This document shows positions 61,746 to 64,000 of a stretch of 64,000 bases of DNA, in pieces. Below the pieces are notes generated by a model. That model was not told where the DNA came from. It ran no database searches and saw only the letters and a program-made list of their open reading frames with translations. Numbering within the stretch: the stretch's first letter is position 1; each line of letters starts with the position of its first letter. Made by a program: the position numbers and the translations under genes. The stretch lies in NCBI RefSeq assembly GCF_026153295.1, contig NZ_CP110615.1:1116001-1180000 (forward strand), read 5' to 3'. The DNA comes from Rhodococcus antarcticus (GTDB lineage Bacteria > Actinomycetota > Actinomycetes > Mycobacteriales > Mycobacteriaceae).

Positions 61746-63359
61746 TCACAGCTCGTGACTCCGACGTTGCCGGCGCGACCGACCGTCGGGGTCGGCGACC
61801 AGGGCGTAGAGGGGGTCGGCGAGCAGCCGTCGGACCCGGCTGACGGGGTCGGGGTCGTGGCGGCGTGCCTGACCCGGTGGCCGTGCACCGCCACCGCCGG
61901 CGGCGTGCCAGCGGTCGAGGTCGGCCGCTCGTGCGGTCCACAGCGCGAGCAGGTCGCCGGTCAGCAGCCGGGGGTCGTCCTGGGCGAGGCCGAGGTGCTC
62001 GGCCCACAGCTGCAGCCGCAGGTCGCGGGCGGCCACGCGGGCCCCGGCCCCGTGCCCGTCGAGCACCGTGGGCTCGCGCGGGTCGCGGCGGGTGTCGACC
62101 ACCGCGCACGCGAGCTCGCTGTCGGAGGTCCACGAACGGCGGTTGAAGTTGTCCGAGCCGCAGGTGAACCACACGTCGTCGACCATGCAGGTCTTGGCGT
62201 GGACGTAGATCGGCGTGCCCGCGGCGTTCTCCAGGTCGAACACACCGACCCGGTCCGGGGCCTCGGACCGGAGCAGGGTCATGGCCCGGATCTGCCCGAT
62301 CCGGTTGACCGGACCCATCAGCGTGCCGTCGGCGTCCGGGAACCGGGGCACCACCGCGATCACGCGCAGCGCGGGCGCCCGGCGCAGGGCGGCGACGAGC
62401 AGCCGTGCGACGACGGGGGACCACAGGTACTGGTCCTCGATGTAGATGAGGGAGCGGGCGAGACCGAAGGCCTTCTCGTAGGCCCGGGCGATGCTGCGCT
62501 CGCCCTGCGGCGCGAACGGGAACCGCGGGCGCTTGCGGCTGTACGTGCGCAGCACCTGCACCGCCTGCTCGCCGCACGGCTCGGGCAGCGGGCCCCGGGC
62601 AGGCAGCGGGCGAGGCCGGCGCGGCATGTCCGCCCGGCGCTGCAGCAGCATCCGGTAGGGGGTCCGCCGGTCCAGGGGCGTGGGGTCGTCCCACCGCTCG
62701 GCGAAGGTCTCCAGCAGCTCGCCCACCGCAGGGCCGCGGACCGCCATCGTCAGGTCGTGCCAGGGGGCCCGGGGTCCGTACCGCGCGTCCATGGGCTGCT
62801 GCTGCGGGTCCCCGCGGTGCTCGGCGTCGTCGCGCCGGCTGTGGCTGAGGTCGATCCCACCGACGTAGGCCACCGCCCCCGCCGGCGCGGCCCGCTGCAG
62901 GAGCAGCAGCTTCTGGTGGTGCGAGCCGAAGCGCCGCACCCGCTGGTCGAGCAGGGCCTCGGCGCCGGCCTCGTTGAGCTCGGCGCCCAGGCGCTGGTTC
63001 TGCTGCGCGCTGAAGGACATGTGGTCGGAGTGCGACCTCCACAGCAGTCCGCGCACCTCGACACCCCGCCGGGCCGCCCCGCACAGCAGCTCGTGCACGG
63101 TGGGTCCGTCGGCGGCGAGCCGCTCGTCCCCGTCGCCGCGCCAGTCCGTGAAGTAGATCTGGTCGCCCGCCCGCAGGTCGGTGACCTGCTCGAGCACCCG
63201 GCGGAAGTAGTGCGCCCCGTGGACCACCGGTTCGACGGCGTTGCCGGTGGTCCACCCGTGGCCCGTGGCCTGGGAGGTCAGCCTCGTGTGCGGGTTGCCG
63301 CGCTCGGTCGCGCTCAGGAACCAGCGCGCCGGAGCAGCGTCCTCGTGCGGGGGGGTCAT
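61746..63359 (-). CDS. phospholipase D family protein
   Basis: This 537-residue protein has two HKD active-site motifs: FGSHHQKLLLL near residue 145 (a variant HxK with no nearby Asp) and IYVHAKTCMVDDVWFTCGSDNFNRRS (seen in two parts) near 385. These make a two-lobed phospholipase D fold acting on phosphodiesters, such as phospholipids or cardiolipin. A YFTDWRGDGDERL segment is also typical. There is no signal peptide. TACGCT lies 8 bases before the ATG at 63359. Confidence 0.85.
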   Translation of the reverse strand: MTPPHEDAAPARWFLSATERGNPHTRLTSQATGHGWTTGNAVEPVVHGAHYFRRVLEQVTDLRAGDQIYFTDWRGDGDERLAADGPTVHELLCGAARRGVEVRGLLWRSHSDHMSFSAQQNQRLGAELNEAGAEALLDQRVRRFGSHHQKLLLLQRAAPAGAVAYVGGIDLSHSRRDDAEHRGDPQQQPMDARYGPRAPWHDLTMAVRGPAVGELLETFAERWDDPTPLDRRTPYRMLLQRRADMPRRPRPLPARGPLPEPCGEQAVQVLRTYSRKRPRFPFAPQGERSIARAYEKAFGLARSLIYIEDQYLWSPVVARLLVAALRRAPALRVIAVVPRFPDADGTLMGPVNRIGQIRAMTLLRSEAPDRVGVFDLENAAGTPIYVHAKTCMVDDVWFTCGSDNFNRRSWTSDSELACAVVDTRRDPREPTVLDGHGAGARVAARDLRLQLWAEHLGLAQDDPRLLTGDLLALWTARAADLDRWHAAGGGGARPPGQARRHDPDPVSRVRRLLADPLYALVADPDGRSRRQRRSHEL

Positions 63360-63367
63360 GGCTGGTC

Positions 63368-63373
63368 AGCGTA
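63368..63373 (-). promoter_or_regulatory. -10 box TACGCT, leaderless start of the phospholipase D gene
   Basis: TACGCT on the minus strand ends 8 bases before the ATG at 63359. Confidence 0.45.
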
Positions 63374-63606
63374 GGCAGGCGGGCCCGCGACCGGGAGCCC
63401 GGGACCGCAGGTAGGATTCGGGGCGACGTGCCATCCGGAGCAGCAGCCTGGGCGGTCCAGCGGGGCCACCTACGACGCCCGGCGGGGTGCCCGTTGACCG
63501 GCACCGGTTCACACCGGCGTGCTCCTGCGTGTCGCCGACACGGTCCTGGTCGTTACCCTCCCGGTGGCGGCGCAGGTCTGACCACGACCCCCGGGAAGGA
63601 ACGACC

Positions 63607-64000
63607 GTGCTGATCGGTGTGCTCAAGGAGGCTCGGCCCGGCGAGACGAGGGTGGCCGCCACTCCAGCGACGGTGGTGCAGCTGCAGAAGCTCGGTTACG
63701 CGGTGGTGGTCGACGCCGGGGCCGGTGAGGCGTCGACCTTCACCGACGCCGCCTACGCGCAGGCCGGCGCGACGACCGGTGACGCGGCGCTGGCCGACGT
63801 GGTCCTCGGGGTGAACGCACCCTCGCCCGACCAGCTCGACCGGCTCCGCCCCGGAACCACGCTGGTGAGCCTGCTCAGCCCCGCCCTGGACGCCGAGCTG
63901 GTCGCCGACCTGGCCCGGCGGCCCATCACGGCGCTGGCCATGGACGCGGTGCCGCGCATCTCCCGCGCCCAGTCGATGGACGTGCTGTCGTCCATGGCCA
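63607..64000 (+). CDS. pntA: NAD(P) transhydrogenase alpha subunit, 3' end outside window
   Basis: The first 131 codons match PntA, the NAD-binding subunit of the proton-translocating transhydrogenase that moves hydride between NADH and NADP+. Visible are IGVLKEARPGETRVAATPATV, VVDAGAGEASTFTDAAYAQAG (each a family block), VNAPSPDQLDRLRPGTTLVS and DAVPRISRAQSMDVLSSMA. The last of these, with RAQSMD, separates it from alanine dehydrogenase. AAGGA precedes the GTG at 63607 by 8 bases. pntB would be expected downstream. Confidence 0.9.
   Translation, partial: MLIGVLKEARPGETRVAATPATVVQLQKLGYAVVVDAGAGEASTFTDAAYAQAGATTGDAALADVVLGVNAPSPDQLDRLRPGTTLVSLLSPALDAELVADLARRPITALAMDAVPRISRAQSMDVLSSMA

Overview
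The window is chromosomal DNA from a very GC-rich actinobacterium. Third codon positions are almost always G or C, GTG starts are as common as ATG, and neighbouring genes often overlap by 4 bp (ATGA or GTGA). From about 14 to 49 kb the gene order sigA, ppgK, inositol phosphatase, cei, DUF4193, DUF3093, dut, DUF3710, hydrolase, OB-fold, DUF3159, ceoC, ceoB, APC transporter, TRAM methyltransferase, dxs, RNase D, DUF3000, hemE, hemY, hemQ, msrB, hydrolase, ribD-like, zapE and GNAT follows, with insertions, the order I recall for Mycobacterium tuberculosis (roughly Rv2703 down to Rv2669). I infer a relative in Mycobacteriales or Pseudonocardiales; the sequence alone does not give the genus.

Layout. 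1-8.8 kb: a cut-off hydrolase, GAF-ANTAR regulators (one of them split), a transglutaminase, a DrrAB-type ABC exporter, a PAC2 protein, DUF952 and the pseudouridine catabolism pair psuG-psuK. 8.8-14.05 kb: an accessory pocket with two stem-loops that share a loop, a recombinase helix-turn-helix remnant, a membrane-anchored esterase, a large palindrome around a perfect SOS-box-like sequence, a secreted serine hydrolase with seven propeller-like repeats, a lipoprotein and a truncated tyrosine integrase. 14.05-40.2 kb: the conserved core with housekeeping sigma factor, polyphosphate glucokinase, envelope protein Cei, dUTPase, a KimA-like potassium transporter beside its likely RCK-type regulators, isoprenoid precursor synthesis (dxs), an OmpR-type two-component pair, RNase D, and the haem genes hemE-hemY-hemQ. 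40.2-45.0 kb: a secreted hydrolase-like protein and a five-gene Asp23/Gls24-type envelope cluster in which DUF6286-like and AmaP-like anchors are fused. 45.1-53.1 kb: RibD-like reductase, ZapE, an ABC-F protein, a shortened GNAT, ornithine aminotransferase, and a lipoprotein-PPK2-SGNH operon. 53.1-64 kb: fadB-fadA facing a double-TetR regulator, ilvA, a second SGNH hydrolase, CsbD, an LLM oxidoreductase, a phospholipase D protein and the first part of pntA.

Themes. Polyphosphate is handled by PpgK and PPK2. Haem genes fit the coproporphyrin-dependent route (HemE, HemY as coproporphyrinogen oxidase, HemQ as decarboxylase). At least a dozen genes have a TANNNT hexamer 6-8 nt before the start codon and often no Shine-Dalgarno sequence, which suggests leaderless transcripts; this also helps choose starts for dut, the KimA-like gene, zapE and others. 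No rRNA, tRNA or CRISPR array was recognised. I see no complete undescribed defence-type system. The least ordinary loci are the accessory pocket before sigA and the Asp23 cluster.
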